DNA of 16,845 nt from Schoenoplectus triqueter (GCA_964058805.1 CAXKVV010002021.1:1-16845); one strand, 5' to 3'; numbered from the stretch's first letter, positions 1 to 9,696 are shown. Numbers and translations: made by a program. The notes: generated from the letters alone by a model not told the origin.

Positions 1-73
1 AAAGAGAGTGCGGCTCAAATAAATGCTATCTTGGGTGTGCAACGAGGTACCACCAAATGAAGAGAAAGTAACT

Positions 74-1560
74 ATGGGCGGCTGAAAATAGGACTAGCTA
101 GTTGAACTCACAAAAAATTGGTCACTCGATTTCATATCAAATTCATATTTAGTCATCATATTATTCATTTTTATCACAGAGTTTCAATATGTATCCAGTT
201 TTAGTCAAACTTTTATCATATTTTTCATCCAATATCCAACAATATCGATATTATATCTGACGCGCGCAGACTCTATATTTTGCAGTTATAATATAATAAA
301 ACTTTATTATTCAAATCAGATACATAAAATTTTACTTCTAACGATAAGAAATAAATATTTTTTTCTTTTTTCTTATCTCATTTAGTCATTTATTACTATT
401 GTTATTCTTTTTTGGTAATATTGTAGCTCATATAGGATGTCATGCTGGTATTGTTAGGTTTTTAATCGAAAAAAATTAACCGAATGACTCAAAATGAATG
501 CATATTGAAATTTAGTGACTAAATATAGATAATTTAAAAATCAGTGATTAAATATAGATTTCATACGAAATTGAGTAAATTTACCAATGAAATATCATTG
601 TTGTTCCGCTTTCCTGCATGTTTGACGAACTCCTTTTTAAACTTTACAAATAAATGAGATATCATTCTCTTATGAAAACTAAATTAATCACATGCAAAAG
701 AGTTAATTTACTGTATATCTATTTTTTATGATACATCCAATTCTTATCGTATTATTTTAAGAAATATTGTTCAAATGAAAAAATAATTTGAAATTATAGA
801 TGTTTCTAATGTCTTAGATAAAATATGTATTAAATTTGAAATAATTTATAGTTTCGTTAATCAACAATCACAAATTATTGAATCTTCATTGTCAAAATTT
901 TAAAATTATATGATAGAAGACAAATTTTCTTTTAAATTGACTAAAATTTGATATACATTATATCTAAATAATCTGAAATACATCAATAATTCTGATCTTT
1001 TAGTTTCAACAATATTTCTTAAGGAAATATACCGTAAAATTAGAATTAATCTACCATAAAAGTTGGATGTACAGTTGATTACTTCATACAAATATCTGTA
1101 GTCACAATATTTTTTTAGCTTTCGTCTAATAAGGAAAATGCCTGCTGATTGTGTTGTGGATAAAGTTGGTTCTGACTTCTACGTGGACCTCTCTTTCTTA
1201 ATCTTTTGTATCGCTTAATTAAGGTAACGTGAATAATTAACTAAAACAAAGGAAGGAGATAAGAAGCACTAGACCTGTTAAGATAACTATTTATATTTGT
1301 ATCTGTTAGCAAATAGGACATGTTAATTACATCTTTACATTACACGGAAATTTTGGTACATTCCAAATGGATGAAAAAGTGCACCTCTCTATGTTACTTT
1401 ATATTATAATAGAAAACAGTATTTCGGTGGCAACGGAACTAAATTTAAATATTTAATGCTAACTAGTGGGTCCGTATTAGGAGCGAGATAAATTAGGGAT
1501 AAGTCGGGGTTAAAGACTTAAAGTTATCATTTATAAGAGGTAGTGATTACTTAATTATTC
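74..1560 (+). repeat. Direct duplication, copy 1 (partner 4951-6073)
   Basis: This AT-rich segment shares long, nearly colinear stretches with 4951-6073. The shared blocks include ATGGGCGGCTGAAAA at the left end, the stretch around CATGTTTGACGAACTC, ACGTGGACCTCTCTTTCTT, and AACAGTATTTCGGTG near the right end. Similarity is high but broken by many substitutions and small indels, so the duplication is not recent. Similarity stops at the shared TTAATTATTC (1551-1560 here). Copy 1 carries about 60 bp near its right end that copy 2 lacks, and a MITE-like insert at 117-580. I see no coding capacity; the short ORFs inside are not conserved between the copies. It could be duplicated gene-flanking or promoter sequence. 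Confidence 0.85.
117..580. mobile_element. MITE-like element with long imperfect terminal inverted repeats
   Basis: The left end (from GGTCACTCGATTTCATATC at 120) is inverted-complementary to the right end (reverse complement beginning GGTAAATTTACTCAATTTCG). The similarity continues inward with ATATTTAGTCA and TTTCAATATG.AT blocks, giving imperfect inverted repeats of about 100 bp around a short AT-rich centre with no ORF. Duplication copy 2 lacks this sequence and has a different ~140-bp stretch in its place. The long inverted repeats and small size suggest a Mutator-like or other MITE. I could not find a clean target-site duplication, so the exact edges and the superfamily are uncertain. 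Confidence 0.55.
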
Positions 1561-1812
1561 CTCTCTTACTTCAATACTAAACAGACCGTTGTGTGTTTAT
1601 GAATATACGTAATATGATTTTATTATATAATTCAATTTGAGTGGTCTCATATATATGGATCATATCAGAGTACCCTTAATCTATTGATCAAGGGACGTAG
1701 TGTTTTGCTCATGATCTCTCTTTTTAAATAGTCTTTAAAAGATTATTTGTTAGTCATCCAATAGTGAAATACAATCAGTTTAAAATCATTTTGATCCATC
1801 GTAGAATTAACC

Positions 1813-2037
1813 TGTTGAAGTTTTATAGCAGTTATTGAGATATTAGTGAGAAGATATATTGAAAGCTTATGATATATTGATTCTGAGTATTTTTTATCGG
1901 TACTGTATATGAAGTATTTATCTAAGTGTACCAATGGTACACTTAACGTTACCATAACGGTAACTCACTATATGGACCTATGATGTTGATATCTAAGATC
2001 CATAATCCTGTATCTCTAATTATTAACAATTCTAACA
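1813..2037 (-). mobile_element. Possible solo LTR remnant (Copia-like), minus strand
   Basis: On the minus strand the segment starts TGTTAGAATTGTTAATAATT and ends AAAACTTCAACA. It therefore has TG...CA ends and a Copia-like start. An internal GATAAATACTTC could be the TATA region. The length (225 bp) fits a short plant LTR. Just outside its start, a second GTGTTAGAATT lies about 31 bp away, making a small direct repeat. I found no convincing 5-bp target duplication and no matching second LTR, so this is a weak call based on end motifs. No coding sequence is supported here. Confidence 0.25.
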
Positions 2038-3050
2038 CCTATTTAATTATTTATAATTCTAACACAATTACTAAAATTTATGTAGATTTTCAAAGTAAAT
2101 CCGATAGTTTATTAAATATGTATATATGAAGTAAAACTAGGATGCTCTTGGAGTACAAATCCTTCTCATGTTTCTAACTAAAACATATACTTTAACATCT
2201 CCAAGTTTCTGATTGATGTTGTTCAATAATTTTTTTTATATCAAAATCTCATAAATATTATTATTTTTATTTTTTTATTTATATATATATTTCGAAAATT
2301 TTAAGATGACTTATTTTTCATATACAAAGATTAATTCATTATATTATTGTTGTTGTTGTTGTAGTTATATATAAAAATATAAATTCTTTCATGTCATTAA
2401 TTAATCCATTTAAGTTATTTCTTTTTTATTCAAAAAAGGAGTTATTTCTTTTTCTATACAAAGGCAATCGATGGAACATTGTTTATATCGGACTTAAAAT
2501 AAAAATCAGTCTATGGGAACTTGTTAAATTATTTTACGGCTAATTAACGAGTAGCTGATGAATTTCCAGTGGAGCATCAACCAATTAATGAGCAGCTCTG
2601 TAGAACAGGTGTTGCAAATATACATAAGAAGTTTTTTTTTTTTTTTTACGGGAAACATATTTTCGCTTTTCTTTTGAGGTTCTAAAATTTCCAGAAATTT
2701 AATCATTTTCTTCATAAGAATTAAGATGAACAAACTGGAACTTCCAAATTTTAAAGAATGCCTTTCAATATATCAGTTCAATGAGTGCTTACTAGCAGTT
2801 TTCATGTCCCAATATAATTAACATTAACATATCATAAGAGGATGAATTGTCTTATCTGACATGGACATGCACATTAATTCACTTAATCAATTATTGATAT
2901 GTTTATTTACCTAAAGTTCAATAATTGAATAATTGAATAATAGATATGCATGCATCAATTGGTATGCTCATTTATTGATATATTCATTTAGCTCATTTTA
3001 TTGATATGTTCATTTACTTAATTAGTTATTCAATTATTCTCTCAAGGCAG
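2038..3050. other. AT-rich non-coding stretch upstream of the gene fragment
   Basis: No gene is supported. It holds AT-rich runs, a short (TTG)n run near 2347-2361, a T12-13 tract near 2632-2645, and several imperfect copies of a TTATTGATATGTTCATTTA-type sequence between about 2890 and 3020. A 39-base open stretch at 2570-2608 is bounded by an acceptor-like TTTCCAG and a donor-like CAG/GTGTTG and could be an older exon of the fragment that follows. Nothing confirms that. The minus-strand ORF at 2524-2733 looks like chance. Confidence 0.4.
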
Positions 3051-3192
3051 ACAGTTTCCTGATCAGTCTCTCCCTGTATTCTGGCAAACATGTATTAAAT
3101 TGTCTCAGCAGTACTTTGGACAACGTGGACTGTGAGGAATCACATTATTTTTCGTTCTAATATGTCCACATCTGCTAACTCTTTGTTATACT

Positions 3193-3505
3193 TAGAGGTG
3201 GCAATCGGATGGGTCGGGTCGGGTTTGGGTTCAGGTCGAATGAGTTGGGTCAGTTTGATTTTCTGAAAGAAATCGGATCAGACCGGGTTAGATCAGGGTC
3301 AAGTCAATTTATATGTGTTTCTTCAGATTTTTGATATATTTTGATTTAATTCAAATTTATTTGATTTTGGATCCGGTCGGGTCGAATCAGGTCGGATTCG
3401 GATCAAATCGAATCAGTTTGACTTTTTTAAAAAAATAGATCGGGTCGGATTCAGATCCGAACGGATTGAACAGATTTCTCAAATTGGTCAGTTCTGCCAC
3501 GTCTT
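3193..3505. mobile_element. Non-autonomous hAT-type element in the intron (313 bp)
   Basis: The ends are imperfect inverted repeats: TAGAGGTGGCAA at the left, and AAGACGTGGCAG as the reverse complement of the right end. The flanking 8-mers GTTATACT (3185-3192) and GCTATACT (3506-3513) match at 7 of 8 positions, as expected for a hAT target duplication. The interior is rich in GGGTCGG, GGATC and TCGGGTC motifs near both ends, typical of hAT subterminal repeats, with an AT-rich centre. There is no ORF. It lies in the intron between exons A and B of the gene fragment. Removing it with one target copy leaves an intron of normal plant size. Confidence 0.75.
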
Positions 3506-3624
3506 GCTATACTCTACTCTCCATCTTTTTACATTTTTGACAGGTTTTAATGCTTCTGATTCTGCGCGAGTGCAAAGGGTGGTCTCCCCATCTGCTACAG
3601 TCAGGGAGATGAATGTTGCTAATC

Positions 3625-4443
3625 TAGAGATGGCAATTTAGCCACGGTCCGACGTTAATCTATCCGGTCCGATCAATGAACGAGTAGAGCCGGGCCGGGT
3701 ACGGGTTTGGAGTAATTATATATATATATAATTTATTTATATTTATATTATATATATATTATATATCAATATATTCTAAAAATTATGTAAAATTTTAACA
3801 TAATACTAATTAATTTAAATTATATTAAATATTTTGTTATAATATTATTATATGAATAAAAGCACTAATATTTTTGAAATTTATAAATATGAATAATATA
3901 ATTCAATAGACCTTTCGATACCTTTTTAGTCATATATTTTAACTCGAAAATTCAATCAATACAAAATTAAAATTTTTAAAACCATGATAACTATATCTAT
4001 CATTTTTTAATATTTTGATATCTTTCAAAAACAAAACATATAAATCTCAAAAATTCATATTATGAAGATTTACTGCTGAAAAAATTTTAGACTTCTGATA
4101 CTTTTTTAATTATAACTTTGTATTGAAAAATCATATTAATATGAAATAAAATTCTGTAGATTCATAACAATAAAATCTATAACATTCAATTTTTAAGTTT
4201 TTTCAAATTCATAATCTAAAATACTCAACAAAATACCTTTCTCAGACGATTTAAAAAAACTGCACTACAGAACGGGTCTGGCCGGACTGGGCCGGGCCAG
4301 AAAAACTTGGCTCGCAGGCAGGACGGACTGAGATTTTTAAGCCCGGAGGTATGAGCTGGACAGGACGGGTATTCAATTTTGATGAACGGGCCGGGCCACA
4401 GGATTGACGTTTTACCTGCCTACCCGGCCCGTTGCTATCTCTA
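3625..4443. mobile_element. Non-autonomous hAT-type element inside an exon (819 bp)
   Basis: The ends are TAGAGATGGCAA on the left and the reverse complement TAGAGATAGCAA on the right, 11 of 12 matching. The 8-bp flanks TGCTAATC (3617-3624) and TGCTAGTC (4444-4451) match at 7 of 8. GC-rich subterminal blocks (GGGCCGGGTACGGG-like at the left, GGGCCGGGCC-like at the right) flank an AT-rich centre of about 550 bp with no coding potential. It interrupts exon B of the gene fragment, where it would disrupt translation. The first bases of its ends resemble those of the intronic element at 3193-3505, but the two differ in length and interior. Confidence 0.8.
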
Positions 4444-4516
4444 TGCTAGTCCTTATGCGGCTCTCGTTGGGGGTGTTGTTGTGACCGGTACTATTGGTAC
4501 AGGGCTCGAGCTGCAG

Positions 4517-4950
4517 GTGAGTCCGAGGACCTTAGATTGACTATAGGGTACAATTCATACATTTAGGTTTATGGCTGTTTTGTTCATATACTGACACAGA
4601 GACAGAATTAAAGTAGGCGCCAGTCGGCATTTGTGTAGCTTCTCGGTTCACTGAAAAATAAAAATTATATCATAAAAAAATAATTTTTCTTTTAATCCAA
4701 ACATTCTATTTATTTAAACAGAACACTTCCTATCGATCATTTTTGATTTCGCTCTTATATGTCACATATGCTCATGTTGAGCCTTCTTAATAGCTCTTTA
4801 CATATTCTGACTTTAGTATATGACTCATATACTGGGTCTTATCTTTAGGTACATTTTTGTGAACTTTGAAATTTGTTTGCGCAAAGAAATGAAAACTGGT
4901 GCTCATTCGGGTGCTTTTTTTTTCAAAAAAAAAAAGATTGAACTTCTAAC
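4517..4950. other. Non-coding sequence downstream of exon B
   Basis: This begins with the intron donor GTGAGT. Possible acceptors (CATACATTTAG near 4565, ACTGACACAG near 4601) each lead quickly to stop codons, and the first would make an implausibly short intron. No further exon is supported, so the fragment seems to end here. A run of T followed by A (4914-4935) lies just before duplication copy 2. Confidence 0.4.
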
Positions 4951-6073
4951 ATGGGCGGCTGAAAAATAGAACTAGTTCTAGTTGAACTCACCAAATTATT
5001 GGTGCCTCGTGCTTACGGCAGGATAGAGGATGAAAAAGCAGTACGTGAGATAGTGCGTCCTTGGATTTCCTTTTCCCCCTCCAAAAAGAGCTTGATGCGC
5101 TGAAAGTATACCCGAATCTATAAAGTATATAAGGCAATTAATGGAATGAAATATATATCAATGTTGTTCCGATTTCTTGCATGTTTGACGAACTCATTTT
5201 TAAACTTTTCATATGAATGAGATATCAAGCATGTCTCTTATCAAAACCAAATTATTCACATGCAAAAGGGTAATTTTACTGTACATCTTTTTTTAATGTT
5301 ACATCCAATTCTTTACCGTGTATTATTTTTATGAAATATTGTTCAAATGAAAATATAATTTGAAATTATAAATATGTTTCTAATGTCTTAGATAAAATAT
5401 ACATCAAATTTAAAATAATTTAGAGTTTCATTAATTAACCATCATAAAATTATTGAATCTTCATTGTCAAAATGTTAAAATTGTATGATGGAAGGCAACT
5501 TCTCTTTTAAATTGACTAAAATTTGATACACATTATATCTAATTAAATAATCTGAAATACATCAATAATTCTGATTTTTTTAATTTGAACAAGATTTCTT
5601 AAAAACTATACCGTAAAATTTTAAATTAATATACCGTATAAAAGTTGAATGTACACTACAATTACTTCATACAAAAAATTTGTAGTCACAGGAATTTAGC
5701 TTTCGTCTTAGAACAAATGCCTGCCGATTTTTTGTGCATGAATTTGGTTCTGACATCTACGTGGACCTCTCTTTCTTAATCTTTTGAATCGCATATGGTA
5801 ACGTAACTAATTAACTAAAACAAAGGAAAGAGATAAGAAGCACTAGGCCTGTTAAGATAACTATTTATATTGTATCTCATAAGCAAATAGGACATGTTAA
5901 TTACATCTTTACTTACACGTGGAAATTTTGGTGCAGTCCATATGGACACTCTCTATGTTACTTTATATTATAAAATAGAAAACAGTATTTCGGTGACAAC
6001 GGAACTAAATTTAAATATTTAATTGGGGGTAAGTTAAAGTTATCATGTATAAGAGATGATTACTTAATTATTC
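4951..6073 (+). repeat. Direct duplication, copy 2 (partner 74-1560)
   Basis: This is the second copy of the segment described at 74-1560, starting at ATGGGCGGCTGAAAA and running to TTAATTATTC. It lacks the MITE-like insert of copy 1 and keeps a roughly 140-bp stretch (about 5000-5140) that copy 1 does not have. It is missing about 60 bp near the right end relative to copy 1. The repeat ends exactly where the LTR-like sequence starting TGTTACACCC begins, so copy 2 appears truncated or interrupted by that insertion. The copies do not start with TG or end with CA, so they do not look like LTRs of one element. Confidence 0.85.
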
Positions 6074-6773
6074 TTGTTACACCCAGAAATATTAAATCGG
6101 ATTAGGGATGCTTAATTTTGTCACGTACGTATGACGAGACGTGCGTACGAAATGCTAAATGAATAAAATAAATCAAATATGGAATAAATAAAACAATAAT
6201 AATAATACAAAACAATAACAGTCTAGAATATACAGTAAAATACAATGCCAGATACCGACGGGGGCTAACTTTATCGGAATGGGTAGCAAAATCTCTCAAA
6301 TAAAACCCAAAGAAAGAAATAAAAACCCGATACCCGATAAGTCCTAATCATCTACCTGCCTCACTGTGCTGATGCGGCGAAGCACCTCTGATATCACGCA
6401 GGACTGCACCTAGCACTCTCATCAAAACTCAATCCCGCACCTGTAAACTTGGATCCCACAACCACCATGGAAACATGAAAAATTTTAAAAATTACTCAGT
6501 ACGAATTTAGATCCAGCCTTAAGATTTGATCTTCTTTCTTAGACTGAACCCAAATACCGATACCGTATTTCAAATGCAATATAATAAATAAAGGTATATT
6601 AATGTAATAATATTTTATGCACGTTGGAGAAAACACCTACTTGAATGACATAAAATGACAAATAAACCCAAAATAGAAAATCTGTGGAAATAATAATATA
6701 ATATAAAATATAAAGTACGAAAATCAAACACCCGAAATAAATACCCAGATTTGTAAATCACCAAATCTATCCC

Positions 6774-6865
6774 AAGCGGGCGCCACCAGCGTCCTAACTT
6801 ACGAACTTGGGTCTTGCCTAAGCGGGCGCCACCAACGACCCAACTTATGAACTTAGGACTTTATG
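6774..6865 (+). repeat. 46-bp tandem duplication in LTR-like sequence
   Basis: Two adjacent imperfect copies each begin AAGCGGGCGCCACCA and contain CAACTTA.GAACTT.GG-type sequence. The period is 46 bp. Confidence 0.8.
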
Positions 6866-7086
6866 TTTATGCGGCGCCAATACCACATAAACGGGCAATT
6901 CGAGCTCCCGAGACGATAACACCCTAGGAGAGTGAGCGTGCATAAGCACGTACTCTGATCTACTAAATTTGGTAATTCACCTTACAAAATAAAAGCAAGC
7001 GGATAAGTATGTCTTCAGTTGCCATATCGCCAAAAGGAGATAACTACCCGTGAATTAACAAATAAAATCGAATGGGAGCTTACACT

Positions 7087-7094
7087 GTACCAAG
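7087..7094. repeat. Target-site duplication of the hAT element, left
   Basis: GTACCAAG directly before the element end TAGTGGATTGC. It is identical to 11077-11084. Confidence 0.95.
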
Positions 7095-7272
7095 TAGTGG
7101 ATTGCCGGCGGGTACCGCGGGCACGGGCCGGGTACACCCGCGGCGGGCGGCGGGTACGGCGGGCGCGGGTACGGCGGGTAGACGGGTACGGCGGGCACGG
7201 GTAGACGGGTTTTTTTTTTCAAAACCGTACCCTACCCGTGCCCGTCGCGGGTACACGGGTACGGGTACGATT
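7095..7272. repeat. Left subterminal GGGTAC/CGGGT array of the hAT
   Basis: This GC-rich stretch in AT-rich surroundings is built from repeated GGGTACGGCGGG and GGGTAGACGGGT units, then a T10 tract, CAAAA, and complementary CCGTACCCTACCCGTGCCCG sequence. The G-rich and C-rich halves can fold back on each other. Subterminal repeats are where hAT transposases generally bind; that role is inferred here. The two + strand ORFs across this region are by-products of the repeat. Confidence 0.85.
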
Positions 7273-7364
7273 TTTTTTTTTGCTGTTTTTGTTTTATAAA
7301 TATATTTTTTATTTTGGAATGTCGTAAAATGTGAATAATATCATTTCGGCTAAGTACAAATATA

Positions 7365-7444
7365 AACATTCATTTTAAAAGAATAATATATTTTCTAAAC
7401 GTTCATTTTAAAAGAATAATATATTTTCTAAACGTTCATTTTTT
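7365..7444 (+). repeat. 33-bp tandem repeat inside the hAT, about 2.4 copies
   Basis: Two units (7365-7397 and 7398-7430), each AAC(A/G)TTCATTTTAAAAG followed by AATAATATATTTTCTA, are nearly identical. A partial third starts AACGTTCATTTTTT. The region lies beyond the transposase stop, in its presumed 3' flank. Confidence 0.85.
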
Positions 7445-7657
7445 CAATTATTTTAAAACAATAGATTAAATCAAAAAATAGATAAAAAAATTTAAAATAA
7501 ACATTTAAAAATCAAATAATTTAAAATGAACGTTTAAAATATAAATAAAAAATATTTTAAATCAATTAATTTAAAAAGTAAAATATAAATAAAAATCTAG
7601 AAAATCAATTACTTTAAAAATAATTTTGAATTATTTTAAAAAAATAGATTAAAAAAT

Positions 7658-7731
7658 AAAAGTTACCCTCCTCCTTTATTCCGGGCTTGGGACCGGCTAT
7701 GTAAAATGACATAGGCGGAGTTCTAACTTTT
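7658..7731. repeat. Small fold-back insert with GC-rich core downstream of the transposase
   Basis: Perfect 8-bp inverted ends AAAAGTTA (7658-7665) and TAACTTTT (7724-7731) enclose a GC-rich core, with a second internal inverted pair CTATGT/ACATAG (7697-7714). The core stands out from AT-rich sequence on both sides. On the minus strand it contains AATAAA (7680-7675), about 190 bp after the transposase stop, so it could provide the polyadenylation signal. I recall similar sequence (GCCTATGTCATTT.ACATAGCC) as a dispersed motif in plant genomes, possibly a SINE-related 3' domain, but could not verify this. Confidence 0.5.
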
Positions 7732-7863
7732 TTTTTGTTAGTAGTTTTCTTTAAAATGAATAATTTAAAAACTAATTGAAATGTTTAGAAATTTATAATT
7801 TAAAAAATAGCCATAAAAATTAAAGGAGGTTAGAGATTAATACCGACACTGCCTTTTACCTAT

Positions 7864-9696
7864 CTAATAGTTTGCATTCATGTACCATTGCTCGCTCTCT
7901 TCTGCACCGTCTGAATCCGAATTATAACCCGGCCGCGGCTCGGTACCGCTTTCTTCAGTCTCGACTTCGGATGATTGTGGTTGATCTCGATATTGATTGC
8001 GCTCCTCAGCATCAATCCAATCTTTCAAGCACACAAGTCTCTCAAAAACATGTGCACCCAACTTACTACGTTTATCGGAGAGAATCCTGTTCGCCGAACT
8101 AAAGCAACTTTCAGAAGGGACAGTTGACACGGGTACGGCAAATACGTCGCGGGCCATCATCGCCAGCGTTGGATAGCCCCTTGCATTTCTCTTCCACCAC
8201 GTCATGATGTCAACATCTTCATTTTCGTTAAGCATCGACATATAGCTCAATAACTCATTTGTGGATGTGTGCGGTGTGCTTTCCGATTGAAAATCTGCTA
8301 ACAATCCACCACTGCTAGTGCTCCTGGAAGTGAAACTATTAAATAAAATAATTAGTAGATAAATAATGTAGATATTATAAATAATGAATATTAAAAACAC
8401 ATGTAATTTATATTTTTACCTAGGGGCGCGGCGGGACGAAGACGGATTTTGGTTGTCAACCATTCTTGAGTTGTATATGTTAAACATCTCATCGAACTTC
8501 GAATTCACGTATGCCTCTACCCCGGTGTTGGATAAATGTAGATTATCTTTGTACGCTTGAACCATTCTGATTGTGTAATACTTCTTGTATGCCGGATTGA
8601 GGCAGCTTGCGATGATGGCCAGGAGGGGTATATCTTCCCAATATTTCAAAAATTTTTGCTTCATGGCATCTACGATTGGCGTGAGAGATTTATCCCGGGT
8701 TTCGGCTTGTTCCAATTCGCGATATACCTTGGAGATGCTATAGAGATGTTTCAGCAACTCAAATGAAGTCGGTGAATACGAGCAGGATAATTGGACGGTT
8801 GCTTTAAAAAAAGTTTCTAGAAATTTTCGCAGTCTTTCTAGTTGCTCTCATTCCTCGACACTGGGTTCCAATGCCATTCCCTCTGGGGTGGAGCTTCTCA
8901 AATACTCCCCAATAACAGCATGGTAAGGAAGGCATCGGTGCAAAAATCTATAGGTAGAGTTCCAACGGGTATCTATATCCCAAGGAACTCTCAACTTGCT
9001 CAATCCATAGTTGACGCACATCAATGCGAACCGTTGTTTTCTTTCTTGGTTTGAAACAATATGGTTGAGAGCATCCTTAAATTTAATTATCAACAGTTTT
9101 ACGGTTTCTGTTTTAAGGCCCGCCTTCACAACGAGGTTAAGTATGTGGCAAACACACTTTTGATGAAACATTGCACCATTCATAATTGGGTTTAGTGACC
9201 GTTTAAAAATATCAATTGAAGCTATATTGTTGCTAGCATTATCGAAAGATATAGAAAAAACCTTGTTATCCATATCCCTCTTCAGATTATATTCTTATAA
9301 AATCTCAATAATGGATTTGAAAATTATATTTGCGGTGTGTGGAGAATCCAATACTCTAAAACTTAATATTCTTTTTTGTAACACCCATTGATCATCGATC
9401 CAATGCCCGGTAACACAAGAGTACCCAAGACCATGTTTACCGGCGGTCCATATATCAGATGTAATTGAGACCTTATTATTTTGATATGCAAATATAGCTC
9501 GGAGTTCATTTTTTATGGTGGTAAACTGGTTTTTTATTTCGCCTACCAATTTTCTATGATGGATCCTCTTGTACATTGGTTGAGCGCACCCCCGAATGAT
9601 CAACCGGGCAAAACTCATACAACCACCCATACTTATTGGTTGTTCTTTATGGGTAATATATCGGGCCATTTCACTAAGCATTCTTGCTTCATTAAC
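7864..9696 (-). pseudogene. hAT transposase (RICESLEEPER/DAYSLEEPER-like), two in-frame stops
   Basis: The coding exon runs from 9696 (acceptor TTTTAATAG/GTTAATG; first in-frame ATG at 9681) to 8420. An 84-bp intron (8419-8336; CCTAG/GTAAAA and TTTAATAG/TTTCAC, phase preserved) leads to exon 8335-7864. Counting from the 9681 ATG there are 577 codon positions. Two are stops: TAA at 129 (9295-9297) and TGA at 278 (8848-8850, following SVEE, where a Trp codon is the likely ancestor). Recognisable parts are the first catalytic Asp in SITSDIWT (D76), the second in SISFDNASNN (D147), a C..H motif in KCVCHILNLVV (about 176-186), RWNSTYRF, a DUF4413-like middle, and the C-terminal hAT dimerisation region from WWKRNARGYP (467) through VPVSTVPSESCFSS with the candidate third acidic residue E496. 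The BED zinc finger usual at the N-terminus is absent. The product would cut and rejoin DNA at the element ends; this copy is probably inactive. Confidence 0.92.
8336..8419 (-). other. 84-bp intron of the hAT transposase
   Basis: The donor is CCTAG/GTAAAA and the acceptor ATTTAATAG/TTTCAC on the minus strand. The interior is AT-rich and contains stop codons. Splicing joins AG to T to make a Ser codon and keeps the frame into the dimerisation exon. Confidence 0.85.

Larger units (their letters stand above)
3051..4516 (+). pseudogene. Two-exon fragment of an unidentified plant gene, interrupted by two hAT-type insertions
   Basis: Exon A (3051-3131) follows a pyrimidine-rich acceptor (TCTCTCAAGGCAG) and ends at the donor GGACT/GTGAGG in phase 1. 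Exon B starts at 3544 after TTTTTGACAG and ends at 4516 with the consensus donor CTGCAG/GTGAGT. Phases match: exon A's final T plus exon B's GT completes a Cys codon, and the frame stays open for about 75 codons. Exon B is split at 3624/4452 by an inserted element; removing it and one target duplication restores the frame exactly (..VANPYAALVGG..). The intron, without its own insert, is about 91 bp. Exon B encodes a peptide rich in Val, Gly and Thr and ending GTGLELQ. I do not recognise the protein. No upstream start or downstream exon was found, and the insert within an exon argues that this copy is dead. Confidence 0.6.
6075..7094. mobile_element. LTR-like sequence, left part (split by the hAT insertion)
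   Basis: It starts TGTTACACCC, a common start of plant Ty3/Gypsy-type LTRs, exactly at the point where duplication copy 2 loses homology to copy 1. The body is non-coding. It contains a 46-bp direct duplication (6774-6819 and 6820-6865, each starting AAGCGGGCGCCACC). It also contains the first unit of a GAGC.TACACTGTACC module that recurs on the far side of the hAT at about 11139, which shows the two sides were once continuous. The minus-strand ORF at 6102-6299 and the + strand ORF starting at 7019 have no recognisable content. No gag/pol sequence is present. I could not place the other end of the LTR, so its length and lineage are open. Confidence 0.5.

Noticed and set aside
1743..1955. 70-codon minus-strand ORF.
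   Set aside because: No recognised motif and AT-rich; it overlaps a possible LTR remnant.
74..6073. The two ~1.1-1.5 kb direct repeats as LTRs of one retrotransposon.
   Set aside because: They lack TG...CA ends, no primer site or polypurine tract adjoins them, and the DNA between them holds plant gene exons rather than gag/pol.
7019..7299. Two Arg/Gly-rich + strand ORFs at the left hAT end.
   Set aside because: They translate the GGGTAC subterminal repeats and run across the element boundary.
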